Part shown: in pieces, positions 15,897 to 24,592 of the stretch | Layout of the letters: each line of letters opens with the position of its first letter | Position numbering within the stretch: the first letter of the stretch is position 1 | From: CAZGXI01 sp964529715 | Lineage (GTDB): Bacteria; Chloroflexota; Anaerolineae; Aggregatilineales; Ch27 | Assembly (NCBI GenBank): GCA_964529715.1 | Contig: CAZGXI010000006.1 | Location: 62,001 to 126,000, forward strand | Reading direction: 5' to 3' | Length of the DNA: 64,000 bases | Notes under the pieces: generated by a model | Told to the model about the DNA's origin: nothing | The model's input: the letters and a program-made list of their open reading frames with translations, nothing else | Databases searched by the model: none | Made by a program: the position numbers and the translations under genes

Positions 15897-17765
15897 ATGC
15901 CGTATCAGGATGTCGAGCCTGCTTCAAATTTAAAATACAACTGCATTCTGCGGGTACTGGTCGTGGATGCCAACCCCATCCGCCGCCAGGCCCTCGTGGA
16001 AAATCTCCGCCAGCGTTCTTACGATGTGTGCTACGCCGAGGGGGAAGGGGTGGCACTGCTGGAAGACGCTCAGGAGAAGGCACGCGATCACCTGTGCCAC
16101 GTGGTCGTCGTCGTGCCGCGCCTGATAAACCCCGCCGACCCTGCCGATCTTTCCGGGCTGGACCTGGCCGCCCACCTGCTCCCCGCCCGCGCCGTCATTT
16201 ACGCGCCGGAGGCGGATGACAGCCTGGCCTACGAGAGTGGGCGACGCAACATGACCTACATCCGCCAGGACCGCCCCATCGCCGACCTGCTAGACGCGGT
16301 CGAAAGCCAGGGGCGGCTGGGCTGCAACTGCAAGCTCAAGGTCTACTGGCCGGAGGACAACTTTCACCTCCAGGTGACCGAGGCGCTCAAGGAGCAGGCC
16401 GGCCAGATCACGCCGGACCAGCTCTATGACCTGCTGGGCCAACTCTTCCCGGAGGCCATCGCCCTGCATCTCGGCACGCTGCCGTCGTTGGAGACCCGCT
16501 CGCTCAACGAGCCGATAGAGGTACAGGTCCCGGTGCGGCGCGCGGTGGTGCTGTGGGCCAGGGAACGCCGCCCGCACACCAACACGATGCTCACCCCCAA
16601 AGTCATCAAGATCGGCAGCCGCAACGACATTCAGCAAGAAGTGAACAACTACCGCCATTATGTGGACGGTCGCCTGAGCCAGGAACGCCAGGCTCGCCTG
16701 GAAAACCACCGGATTCACTGGCGGTTAGGCGCGATCACCTACGCCTTTCTGGGCGCGTCGCCGCAGCACTTGCTGCTCTTTCGCCTGTTCTACGACCGCA
16801 GCGACGCCGAGGGTGTGATCGACGTGCTGCACCAGTTGTTCACCGACACGGCGCGAAGCTGGTATCAGGAACAGCGTATTTTTAAGCAGACGTCCTTATT
16901 CACCCTCTACGATCGCCCGCTGAAGATCAAAAAGCGCCTGGAACGGCTGGACGCCAACACCGATCCCCTTATCTTTCCCGGTATCTCGGAATCGCTGCCC
17001 AACCCGGCCCTCTGGGTAAAGCGGCATGGCGTCAACGCGGTTTCTTCTGAACTGACGATGTGCATCAGTCACGGCGACCTGCACGCCGACAACTTTTTCG
17101 TCGATCAGGGACGGCTGCCCTGGCTGATCGACTTCGGGCAGACCGGCCCGGCCCATGTCTTCCGCGACTTCGTCGAACTGGAGTCGGACATCAAATTGCG
17201 CCTGGTCGCCTACCCCCCCAACGCAGACCTGCCTGCCCTGGCCGCGTTGGAACGCGCTTTGCTGGCAACCCGCTCCCTAAGCGGCCTGTATGCCCCCACG
17301 CCGGAGGTGATCGCCAACCCGGCGGTGTATAAAGCCTTCCAGGTAATCGCCGCGCTGCGCCACCTGGCCACCATCGTGACAGGCGTCACCGACTACCAGG
17401 AATATTTACACGCCTTGTTGTATGAGACGCTCTTCATGGCAACGCTCAGCCGCTTCAGCCCGGCCATCCACGAGCGGGCACGCCTATCTGCCGCGCTGAT
17501 TGTCGAAAGTATGCAACGACGCACCGGCCTGCTGGGCCGCCAGGCCGCGATCCGCCGCCTAGACGTGGCCGCGCTGCTGCAAAAGTCCCCGGCCCAGGTT
17601 GCCGCCGAAGTGGAAGCGCATCGGGGCTACCTGCGCGCCTGTTTTCAGTCGGCGATGCTCCAACGAGATCGCTACAACGGGGCTGCCCCGGCGGACCTGG
17701 AACTCGGCATGACCCAGATCCGCGAGGAAGCTCTTCGCCTGCCCTCCCTGGCACAGAACCGGTGA
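15897..17765 (+). CDS. Pseudo-receiver / APH-fold kinase fusion protein (paralog 2)
   Basis: A 622-residue paralog of the preceding gene, collinear over ~510 residues. The receiver-like N-terminus (ILRVLVVDANPIRRQALVEN) again lacks the acceptor Asp (VVVVVPRLINP). Kinase residues are intact: PKVIKIGSRNDIQQEVNNY, CISHGDLHADNFFVD and LIDFGQTGPAH. It has a C-terminal extension of about 100 residues (after SAALIVESMQRR) that is absent from paralog 1 and is helical in look. The start at 15897 is preceded by a G-rich ribosome site and yields an N-terminus of the same length as the paralog; upstream in-frame starts at 15864 and 15876 are less likely. Substrate and partner unknown; neighbourhood suggests it signals with the SARP-like protein downstream. 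Confidence 0.7.
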   Translation: MPYQDVEPASNLKYNCILRVLVVDANPIRRQALVENLRQRSYDVCYAEGEGVALLEDAQEKARDHLCHVVVVVPRLINPADPADLSGLDLAAHLLPARAVIYAPEADDSLAYESGRRNMTYIRQDRPIADLLDAVESQGRLGCNCKLKVYWPEDNFHLQVTEALKEQAGQITPDQLYDLLGQLFPEAIALHLGTLPSLETRSLNEPIEVQVPVRRAVVLWARERRPHTNTMLTPKVIKIGSRNDIQQEVNNYRHYVDGRLSQERQARLENHRIHWRLGAITYAFLGASPQHLLLFRLFYDRSDAEGVIDVLHQLFTDTARSWYQEQRIFKQTSLFTLYDRPLKIKKRLERLDANTDPLIFPGISESLPNPALWVKRHGVNAVSSELTMCISHGDLHADNFFVDQGRLPWLIDFGQTGPAHVFRDFVELESDIKLRLVAYPPNADLPALAALERALLATRSLSGLYAPTPEVIANPAVYKAFQVIAALRHLATIVTGVTDYQEYLHALLYETLFMATLSRFSPAIHERARLSAALIVESMQRRTGLLGRQAAIRRLDVAALLQKSPAQVAAEVEAHRGYLRACFQSAMLQRDRYNGAAPADLELGMTQIREEALRLPSLAQNR

Positions 17766-18074
17766 TCCTGCGCTCCGGCCCACGATAGTGTTTTCCCTCA
17801 CAGGCCCCCCTGCGGTTGGTAGCACGCAAGGCGCATAGGTAGACTTTGTAGCCTACACTTTGTGGTTGCTTTTGCACTAGGCTGCGATATAATCGAACAA
17901 ATATATAAAAATGCTGAGAAAATCATTAGAAAATTACATAAATGTACCTCAAGACGTTTGAATACTCTAACGGCTGACTATAGATAAAAATTTGCCTATT
18001 GCTTAGGAGTATAATTTTAGATTATAATTTAATCGACTAGCGTCGTCAATCTAAATAAGGGTAGGGAGAGACCT
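17766..18074. other. AT-rich intergenic region with no gene
   Basis: About 309 nt without a coding frame. The first third is ordinary GC-rich DNA. From about 17880 to 18060 the sequence is strikingly AT-rich, with runs such as ATATATAAAAATG and TATAATTTTAGATTATAATTTAATC, unlike the rest of the window. It contains a candidate promoter and a long potential leader before the SARP-like gene; no hairpin with a clear riboswitch pattern is recognised. Confidence 0.7.
17866..17893 (+). promoter_or_regulatory. Candidate promoter of the SARP-like gene
   Basis: TTGCTT at 17866-17871 and TATAAT at 17888-17893 with a 16-nt spacer. Transcription would start about 175 nt before the ATG at 18075, leaving an unusually long AT-rich leader. 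Other TATAAT-like strings in the leader (about 18010 and 18021) could be nearer promoters. Confidence 0.45.
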
Positions 18075-19367
18075 ATGAGCAGAGCTGAAGAACTGGTTCA
18101 AATGGGGCCAGAAGCATTCAGGCAGGCCACTAACAACGCGCGGCTGGTTGTTCTCTATCCGCGCAATCGTTATCGCAATGCGTATCTGTCCAAATACCTC
18201 AAAGAGCCAGGGTCTGGCTTGTTTTATTACGCATTGCAAACATCCGACCGTAACCTACGCAAATTCCTCACCAATCTCATCGAAGACCTGGGCGCCATGA
18301 ACGAACAGTTCGGCGTTCACGTGCGCGCGGCACTGGCCGCTAAAGCCAAAGCAACCGACCTCGCCGCTGCCCTCGGTGAGGATTTGAATAGCCTGTCCGC
18401 AGAACCGTTCGTCTTGCTGTTGGACCAGTTCGACCGCCTGCCGGAAAAAGACGAGACCCAGAAGTTCATGGAAGCCCTAACCGGCTTCATTCCGCCGCAG
18501 GCGCAGGTGATGATCAACGCACGTGAGCAATCCTACCTGCCCTGGTTCACGCTGGTGTCTGCCCAGCGCGCCACCGTACTCGGCGCTGAATACGTCCCCG
18601 AAGAGGGTGGCCCGCCGACCCCTGAGTCGCCGGACCGTCCGCGTGTCGAGGTCTTCTCGTTGGGCAGCGGTTACGCCCTGGTCAATGGCGCGCCCGTAAC
18701 CCATTGGGATGGCGAGCTGCCGCGCAACCTCTTCTTCTTCTTCATCGATCACGAACTGGTCACACGGGACGAAATCTTCGATGTCTTCTGGCCCACGCTC
18801 TCTGTGAAAGAAGCGACCAACGTCTTCCATGTGACCAAGCGCAAGATCAACGAGCGCATCGGCTACGATCTCACCCAATACGCCAGCGGCTTCTACAGCC
18901 ACAGCGACCGCATCGACCTGTATTACGACGTTTCTGATTTCAGCAAGACGGTCGAAGCGGCAATGATGGCGGAAGAAAAGGACCAGCCCGACCTATGGAA
19001 GCGCGCCGTTGATCTATATCGCGCGCCGTTCCTGCATCGGTTGGACATGCCCTGGGTAGAGCACCGCCGCAAGGAAGTGGGCGCGCAGTATGCACAGGCC
19101 CTCATCGGCCTGGGGCGCATCAGCCAATCGCGCAACCAGATCGACGATGCCCTCCGCTATTACACCCGCGCACTGCGCCAGACACCCGAACGCGAGGACA
19201 TTCACCGCCAGGTCATGGAGCTTTACCATCAGCGCGGAGAAAACGATAAGGCCGTCGAGCAGTTCAGACTGCTGGAAAAATCGCTGCGCGACACGCTAAA
19301 CATCACACCTTCACCCGAAACGTTAAACCTGTACAAGCTGATTATAGGCGACGATAGCGAAAAATAA
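18075..19367 (+). CDS. SARP/BTAD-type regulator with degenerate STAND ATPase half
   Basis: A 430-residue protein. Residues ~25-180 resemble a STAND/AAA ATPase: a strong Walker B-like strand PFVLLLDQFDRLPE and a later INAREQSYL strand. The expected Walker A position reads VVLYPRNRYRNAYLSKYL with no GxxxxGK[ST], so ATP binding is doubtful. Next come a winged-helix segment (about 195-285: VEVFSLGSGYALVNG, RDEIFDVFWP, TNVFHVTKRKINERIG) and a bacterial transcriptional activator domain with TPR-like helices (about 295-425: WKRAVDLYRAPFLHRL, QIDDALRYYTRALRQTPEREDIHRQVM). This is the SARP arrangement of DNA-binding plus BTAD, placed after an ATPase relic. The ribosome site is GGGAGAG before the ATG. 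Target genes unknown; the two kinase-like genes upstream are candidates for its partners. Confidence 0.72.
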   Translation: MSRAEELVQMGPEAFRQATNNARLVVLYPRNRYRNAYLSKYLKEPGSGLFYYALQTSDRNLRKFLTNLIEDLGAMNEQFGVHVRAALAAKAKATDLAAALGEDLNSLSAEPFVLLLDQFDRLPEKDETQKFMEALTGFIPPQAQVMINAREQSYLPWFTLVSAQRATVLGAEYVPEEGGPPTPESPDRPRVEVFSLGSGYALVNGAPVTHWDGELPRNLFFFFIDHELVTRDEIFDVFWPTLSVKEATNVFHVTKRKINERIGYDLTQYASGFYSHSDRIDLYYDVSDFSKTVEAAMMAEEKDQPDLWKRAVDLYRAPFLHRLDMPWVEHRRKEVGAQYAQALIGLGRISQSRNQIDDALRYYTRALRQTPEREDIHRQVMELYHQRGENDKAVEQFRLLEKSLRDTLNITPSPETLNLYKLIIGDDSEK

Positions 19368-19383
19368 CTGCGCCGCCCGCTTC

Positions 19384-19472
19384 ACCGCAAAGAGCACACC
19401 GCACGCAAAGGGGGTTTGCGTCGCCAGCCTGACCGGACTGCTGGGCCGGGGTGTTCTTTGCGGTAATTTTTT
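19384..19472. terminator. Bidirectional terminator between convergent genes
   Basis: Long inverted repeat: ACCGCAAAGAGCACACC at 19384-19400 pairs imperfectly with GGTGTTCTTTGCGGT at 19450-19464. A smaller CGCAAAgggggTTTGCG hairpin lies inside. A T-run (19467-19472) follows on the plus strand. It lies between the SARP-like gene stop (19367) and the stop of the convergent glycosyltransferase gene (19471). Confidence 0.6.
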
Positions 19473-21342
19473 ATTCCAGTGTAAGCGACTCCAGCGGCAG
19501 CGCGCCATCTAGCGCACCGTCAGGCGCAGACAGCCGTACACCGTCCCAGGGCTGATAAACGGCCAGCGCCAACGTGTAGCGGCCCGGCGGCAGGTCCGAC
19601 GGCACAACCAGATCCCGCAGATCGATATAATACCTCCCCGGCTGAAGCTGCGATGTTTGGATCACGCCTCTGCCCCAGTAATCCTGAAGCGGGCCGTCGC
19701 GCTGTGCCTGCATCCCCCCCGCCGCGTCCAGCAGATATAACCCGAATGAGTAATCGGCGGCGGGCGCTTCGGTCACATCCCACCACAACCGGAGCGTGAT
19801 CCGATCTCCCTCAGGCAGATCGACCTCGGCCCCCCAGAAGCGCAAAACATCCCCAAAGCGTTGCGGACGCTCCAGCGGCGGCGCGCACATCCGCTGGAAC
19901 AGATAGCGGTCGTCCTCCCCGATCACCTGCAAAACGGGATGCCCGGCCTCCAGCGCACGAAAGCGTTCCTGCACCCCCGGCTCGAACCAGTTGCTTGTGA
20001 CGAACCAAAAACAGCGCGGCAGGTCCGCCGGAGCCAGCGGCTGGATCAGCGGACTGTTCGGATCGGACGTAGCCGGGTCGGCAGCATAGATGCGGTCGAT
20101 GGCCCAGGGCGCGTAACGGCGATACTGGTAGGTGAGCACGCCGCCAAAGCCCGCCCGGTCGAAGTAGAGGATGTCGCCGGGGCGGAAAGCATCTTCGAGC
20201 TGGCGCAGATAGGCGCGTAGCGGATATTCGTCCGGCGCGCCAAGCGCAATTCCCGGCCACAGGACCAGCGCCAGCGCCACCAACGCGATGCCCTGCCCTA
20301 CCCTCTTCCAGCGGCCCGGCGCACGTCCGATCAGCGCCGCCAGCCCCGCCCCCATCCACAGGCCCAACCCCGGCGCGAGCGGCGACAGATAGCGCGGGTC
20401 GTAGATCGGCACGACCAGGTTCACGGGAAAAACGAGCAGCGGCATTCCAACAGCCCACATTGCCGCCAACCACCAACGCCGCTCCCGCCATAGCAAGACC
20501 GCCCCGGCCAACAGGATCAGGACGACCAAGACCGGCTGGTCATTGGTCGCCAGCGCCACAAAGCGCCCGACGGTCTCCGGTGTGGTCGGCAGGGCAGACC
20601 CCGCCTTGCCCAGGGCAAGACCCGACGCTTCGGCAGCGATCTGGCCCTCGTGCCGCACCTGCGCCACAAACACCGGCAGCCAGGGCAACCACAACCCCAA
20701 CGCCACCCCCGCCGCCAGAAATCCCTGCCGCCACTGCCGCCGGGTATCCTTGCCCGCCAGCACATAAAGCCCCTGCAAGCCGGCCAACAGCGCGCCGAAG
20801 TAGTGCGTCCACAACATCAGCGCCACGCCCACGCCGTAGATGACCGCGTGACGCGGCGTGCCCTGTTCCAGCCAGCGGTCGAATAGGGTCATTGAGAACG
20901 CGCCGGTCAGCATCAGCAGCGGATAAGGGCGGATCTCCAGCGCATAGGCGAAGAAATACGCCGACAGGCCCGCCGCCAGCAACGTCGCCAGCCCCGGCCA
21001 CATCCCCCCGAACCAGCGCCGCCCCAGGCGATAGGTCAGCGCCAGTGTGAGCAACGAGATCAGGGCAGAGAGCAGGCGCGCCGTATATTCGTCGTCATCG
21101 CCCACGACGCGCTCCCAGGCGTACAACACCAGAAAGTACGCCGGGGCGTGCACATCGCGCGCCTGGGCCTGGATCACATCCCACGCGCTGCCGGATGTGC
21201 TCTCGAAACTATGACCTTCGTCTGGGCGCAGATAGCGGTCATCTATGCCGCGCAGCAACACACCGAACAGCAGGATCAACAGCAGCGCCGGTGCAAGCAC
21301 GTGCTGAATGCTGAGTTTTGAGTTTTGCGTTGGCTCAGGCAC
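19471..21342 (-). CDS. GT-C glycosyltransferase, GT39/ArnT-like membrane protein
   Basis: Roughly 623 residues. The first helix is followed by an extracytoplasmic loop with LRPDEGHSF (acidic DE, as in lipid-phosphosugar-dependent GT-C enzymes) and by DVHAPAYFLVL, the usual second GT39 motif; then about ten helices to residue ~360 and a C-terminal exported beta-rich domain (FWGAEVDLPEGDRITLRLWWDV). It would transfer a sugar from a polyprenyl-phosphate donor to an envelope acceptor outside the membrane; donor and acceptor unknown. Start uncertain: GTG 21342 has AAAGGG 8 nt upstream, whereas the longer ATG at 21390 lies in a dispersed GC-rich repeat. Confidence 0.8.
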   Translation of the reverse strand: MPEPTQNSKLSIQHVLAPALLLILLFGVLLRGIDDRYLRPDEGHSFESTSGSAWDVIQAQARDVHAPAYFLVLYAWERVVGDDDEYTARLLSALISLLTLALTYRLGRRWFGGMWPGLATLLAAGLSAYFFAYALEIRPYPLLMLTGAFSMTLFDRWLEQGTPRHAVIYGVGVALMLWTHYFGALLAGLQGLYVLAGKDTRRQWRQGFLAAGVALGLWLPWLPVFVAQVRHEGQIAAEASGLALGKAGSALPTTPETVGRFVALATNDQPVLVVLILLAGAVLLWRERRWWLAAMWAVGMPLLVFPVNLVVPIYDPRYLSPLAPGLGLWMGAGLAALIGRAPGRWKRVGQGIALVALALVLWPGIALGAPDEYPLRAYLRQLEDAFRPGDILYFDRAGFGGVLTYQYRRYAPWAIDRIYAADPATSDPNSPLIQPLAPADLPRCFWFVTSNWFEPGVQERFRALEAGHPVLQVIGEDDRYLFQRMCAPPLERPQRFGDVLRFWGAEVDLPEGDRITLRLWWDVTEAPAADYSFGLYLLDAAGGMQAQRDGPLQDYWGRGVIQTSQLQPGRYYIDLRDLVVPSDLPPGRYTLALAVYQPWDGVRLSAPDGALDGALPLESLTLE

Positions 21343-21360
21343 GGGCCGACCCTTTCTTGC

Positions 21361-21440
21361 CGGAAAAACCCCACCCCTGCTCAGCGCCATCCAGGAGAGC
21401 GTATTCCCTCTTTCCTGCGGGCGTAAAAAAGGTCAAGGGT
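21361..21440. repeat. Dispersed intergenic repeat
   Basis: Inverted CCCCACCCCTG...AGGGTGGGGT arms (about 21370-21380 and 21432-21447) flank a GCTCTCCTGG-type core. The element overlaps the longest possible 5' end of the glycosyltransferase gene, which argues against the start at 21390. Similar CCCTCTCC/GGAGAGGG-rich elements occur elsewhere, including inside the membrane-protein gene at 9721-9757. Confidence 0.45.
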
Positions 21441-21483
21441 GGGGTCTAACGACGAGCAACAATCTCAAAACGCCGAACGCCGC

Positions 21484-22854
21484 TTATCCTCCCGGCGGCA
21501 GGCTGGGCAGCGGCGAGGGGGTGATGTTGGGATCGCGTGTGGCGACCGGCGTCCAGGTGGCCGTTGCGCCCGCCCCCGGCGCAGCAGGTGCGCCGCCCGG
21601 CTGGATCGGGGACTCGTCGGCCACACAGCGAAAGCCGATGAACAACGCCTGGGAATTCGGCTCGTAATCCTGGCGATGAACCGTGCGCCCATAGAACGGC
21701 ATGGTATCCCAGCTTCCGCCCCGGACCACCTTCGTGGTGCCGGTGGTCGGCCCCTGCGGGTTGAGGCCGCTGGCGGCGGGCTGGCTGTAGAAGTTTGCCT
21801 GATACCAATCGCTGACCCATTCGGCCACATTACCCGTCATATCGAGAATGCCGTAGGGGCTGGCACCGTCGGGATACGATCCTACCGCCACGGGGCTGTT
21901 GGCGGGCGTAGCGCCAGCAGCAGCGCGGCGGGTGTTGGCACGGGTGGCATCCCATTCGTTGCCCCAGGGATAAATCCGCCCGTCTGCGCCGCGCGCCGCG
22001 CGCTCCCACTCGGCTTCGGTCGGCAGGCGGCGGCCCAACGCCTCGCAGTAGGCGCGCGCACCATACCAGGTGACGCTGGTCATCGGCAAATTGGCGAACA
22101 GGTCCGCCACCGAATACACCGCGCCGTCAAACTCGATATAGCCGGTCTCAGGCGCTTCATTGCGGGTGGCAGCGCAGGGCTGACCGAAACAGCCGTTGAG
22201 GTGGCTACGCGGGCCGAGGATGTTCAAAAAGAGCGTGTATTGCCCGACGGTAACTTCCGTCACCTCCATCTGAAAGCTGTCTACGGTGACACTGTGCGGC
22301 GGGAACGAATCCTCAGCGTGGCTGATCTGGCAGTTGCCGTTCATCTGGTTCACACACACCGACACCGCCGCCGCCGCTTCCTGCTGTGTGGTGCCCATCT
22401 GGAAGTCGCCGCCGCTGACCAGGCTCAGCCGTGTAGCGGCGCTTGCCAGGCGGGGATCGACGCCACCGGTTTGCGTCGGCGTGGCCATGGGCGTGCCGCC
22501 GAACGCGGCAGCCTGGGCAAGCGTGACAGTTGGCGTTGGGGTCAGGGTCGCCTCAGGCGTCGGCGAGATAGGGGTTGGGCTGGGCTGCATCACGGTCATC
22601 CCGGCGGAGGTCGCCGTGACGATGATCACCTGCGGCGTCGGCGTGATCGCCGGGAGCGATTCCTGGGTCAGAAACACCGTCGCCGGGGCCAGGTTGGCCG
22701 CCAGGGATGTCCCGCCGATGTTCAGGCTCACCACGCCGGCAGCATAACCGCCCAGGCACGCCACCGCCGCGCAGCCTAACCCCAGCGCCACCCCAATCAC
22801 CAACCACTGCCAGCTACTGTCGCGGGTGCGACTCCGCATAACGCCTTTATTCAT
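21484..22854 (-). CDS. Membrane-anchored SUMF1 domain protein (paralog 2)
   Basis: A 456-residue protein: N-terminal membrane anchor (WLVIGVALGLGCAAVACLGGYAAG, about residues 17-40, abbreviated), a long Thr/Pro-rich stalk (about 85-130) and a SUMF1 domain from ~150. Landmarks are GGDFQMGTT, VTEVTVGQYTLFLN, VTWYGARAYCEALGRRLPTEAEWERAARG, IYPWGNEW, DMTGNVAEWVSDWY, VVRGGSWD and FIGFRCVAD. As in the first copy, the segment before GFR (RTVHRQDYEPNSQALF) lacks the catalytic Cys pair of formylglycine-generating enzymes. A short Pro/Gly-rich tail follows. Start chosen at the ATG at 22854; a TTG lies 9 nt upstream. Probably displayed on the cell surface; function unknown. Confidence 0.83.
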   Translation of the reverse strand: MNKGVMRSRTRDSSWQWLVIGVALGLGCAAVACLGGYAAGVVSLNIGGTSLAANLAPATVFLTQESLPAITPTPQVIIVTATSAGMTVMQPSPTPISPTPEATLTPTPTVTLAQAAAFGGTPMATPTQTGGVDPRLASAATRLSLVSGGDFQMGTTQQEAAAAVSVCVNQMNGNCQISHAEDSFPPHSVTVDSFQMEVTEVTVGQYTLFLNILGPRSHLNGCFGQPCAATRNEAPETGYIEFDGAVYSVADLFANLPMTSVTWYGARAYCEALGRRLPTEAEWERAARGADGRIYPWGNEWDATRANTRRAAAGATPANSPVAVGSYPDGASPYGILDMTGNVAEWVSDWYQANFYSQPAASGLNPQGPTTGTTKVVRGGSWDTMPFYGRTVHRQDYEPNSQALFIGFRCVADESPIQPGGAPAAPGAGATATWTPVATRDPNITPSPLPSLPPGG

Positions 22855-23168
22855 GAGCAACAACCTCGCTTTCCGTGTTTAACGGCGTGCTAGTGTACCG
22901 TCCTATGTCCCAATCCACCAGTTTCAGCGCCCGCCCATCGCCGGGCTGATTCATGCCGACGACCTTCCAACCGCCAAGACGCCAAGCCCGCAAGAGGAGC
23001 GGAGGAAAAATCGACTGCCCGACATCCCGGCGGCCCGGTGTCCACCTGAAAGAATCGGCCCCACCCGGCGGGCCAAAAGCCGCGCTGCATATTTTGCCAG
23101 GCGATGTGGTATCATGGTGGGACTGTAGTCTGGACTTTGTTCACCGGAGAAGCAAGGAAAGCGGCCCG
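22855..23168. other. Divergent intergenic region
   Basis: A 314-nt gap between divergent genes. It contains a CCGCCAAGACGCCAAG-type dispersed repeat (about 22970-22990) that also occurs near 55360, plus a GTGTCC/GGGCCAAAAG stretch. A TATCAT at 23110-23115 could be a -10 for the peptidase gene but has no convincing -35. No RNA gene recognised. Confidence 0.5.
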
Positions 23169-24443
23169 ATGAAAACCTATCGTATGTTCCCCCTCCTGAT
23201 ATGCCTGGCAGCTGCCATGCTCCTGCTGGCGAACCTTGCCCTGCCCGGCGCGGATGCGCCTGCCGTGCGCGCCGCCGGGGCACAGCAGACCATCCCCACC
23301 CTAACGCCTTCTCCGGTCCCGACGGCCACCCGCACGCCCACGCCCAACCCGACCGCCACCGCTGCCGCCGCGTTCTTCACTCTCGGACGAACGGAACTGG
23401 TCTCGCGCTATCCCGAAGGCGTGGAATTTGTGCTGCGCATCAGCAGCAGGGCCGGGGAGATCACACGGGCGCAGGTGGTCTTTTGGAACAGCGACGACGC
23501 CCCGCGCCAGAGCGCCCCGCTCACTTGGGACGAGTCGCGGCAGGCCTTCGTCTACTACTACCGCTTCTTTCAGCCACCCTGGATTCCAATCCATTATTTG
23601 TTCCGCGTCACCGATAGCGCCGGGAATGCCTATGAGACCGAGCCGAAACGGGGCGAGTACGAGGACAACACCCGCCAGTGGACGCGCCTGGAAAACCAGG
23701 ACGTAGTGGTGCTGATCTTTGGCGCGCGCGAAAGCCTGTCCAACGAGTTGTTCGCCAGCTCCGCCGATGCTATGTTGCGCCTGGAAGACGCCTTCGGCTT
23801 CTCCCTAGATTACAAGCCTTACGTGGTGGTGATGCCAGACGCCGCCAGCTTCCAGGAATGGCAGGAACACCCGGAGCCATTCCTGGCCGGGCAGACCCTC
23901 CAGGAGCTTGGCTATACCATCCAGACGCTTCAATGGGGCGAACAGGACCTCATTCATACGACCATCCCCCACGAACTGACGCACATCTTCCAGGGCTTCA
24001 TCCAGTCGGACGACGCCAATCTGCGCGGCTGGTTCATTGAAGGCGACGCCACTTACTTCGAGCCGGTCCAGCAGTACGACTACGAGGCGCGCGTGCGCCA
24101 GTGGGCCAACGCCCTGCCCAGCCTGCACGACGAAATCTCGGCGGAGTTCCCCGGCCCCGACGGCGGCAATCGCTGGAACTACGACGTGGGCTACACCTTC
24201 ATCAAGTACTGGATCGATACCTTCGGCCTGGAATCGCACCGGCTGTTCTGGCAGGCGCAGGTGGAGATGGAATTCGAGGACGCGCTGGCTTACGCGACAG
24301 GCGTGAGCTTCGACGACCTGGAAGCCGGCTGGCGGGCCTATCTCGGCGCGCGCGGCCCGGCCCCCACGCCGTTCCAGACGCCCACGCTGGCCTTTAATCC
24401 CTTCGCCATCAACACGCCGACGCCCAGGCCGCCGGGCGGATAG
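23169..24443 (+). CDS. Exported MA-clan (gluzincin) metallopeptidase
   Basis: A 424-residue secreted protein: signal peptide (about residues 1-30, MKTYRMFPLLICLAAAMLLL then a polar C-region), a Thr/Pro linker, a beta-rich N-terminal domain and a peptidase-MA-like domain. The zinc site is HELTH (about residue 265), and the third ligand is likely the Glu of GWFIEGDATYFE about 25 residues on. The C-terminus is Pro/Thr-rich. The start at ATG 23169 is preceded by AAGGAAAG and gives a normal signal peptide; the open frame extends to 22953 but that part has no signal. Substrate unknown. It converges with the DUF2268-like gene. Confidence 0.85.
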   Translation: MKTYRMFPLLICLAAAMLLLANLALPGADAPAVRAAGAQQTIPTLTPSPVPTATRTPTPNPTATAAAAFFTLGRTELVSRYPEGVEFVLRISSRAGEITRAQVVFWNSDDAPRQSAPLTWDESRQAFVYYYRFFQPPWIPIHYLFRVTDSAGNAYETEPKRGEYEDNTRQWTRLENQDVVVLIFGARESLSNELFASSADAMLRLEDAFGFSLDYKPYVVVMPDAASFQEWQEHPEPFLAGQTLQELGYTIQTLQWGEQDLIHTTIPHELTHIFQGFIQSDDANLRGWFIEGDATYFEPVQQYDYEARVRQWANALPSLHDEISAEFPGPDGGNRWNYDVGYTFIKYWIDTFGLESHRLFWQAQVEMEFEDALAYATGVSFDDLEAGWRAYLGARGPAPTPFQTPTLAFNPFAINTPTPRPPGG

Positions 24444-24592
24444 AAACTCTACCGCCTTGATCCCGGCCCTTACCCCTGTTGCGGGTCGATTTTCCAGGGG
24501 AAGCAGCGACTTGAAGCCGCCGCTACCCGTCTGGACGGGGATTCTTTGTGAAAACGTAAAATCCCTGCCCCAGACAGGGTCAGGGATGGGAG

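Noticed and set aside
14220..17765. Aminoglycoside-resistance genes
   Set aside because: The APH fold is fused to a pseudo-receiver and paired with a regulator; no evidence for drug modification.
17880..18065. Riboswitch or small RNA gene in the AT-rich leader
   Set aside because: No conserved helix pattern or terminator could be drawn; kept as intergenic.
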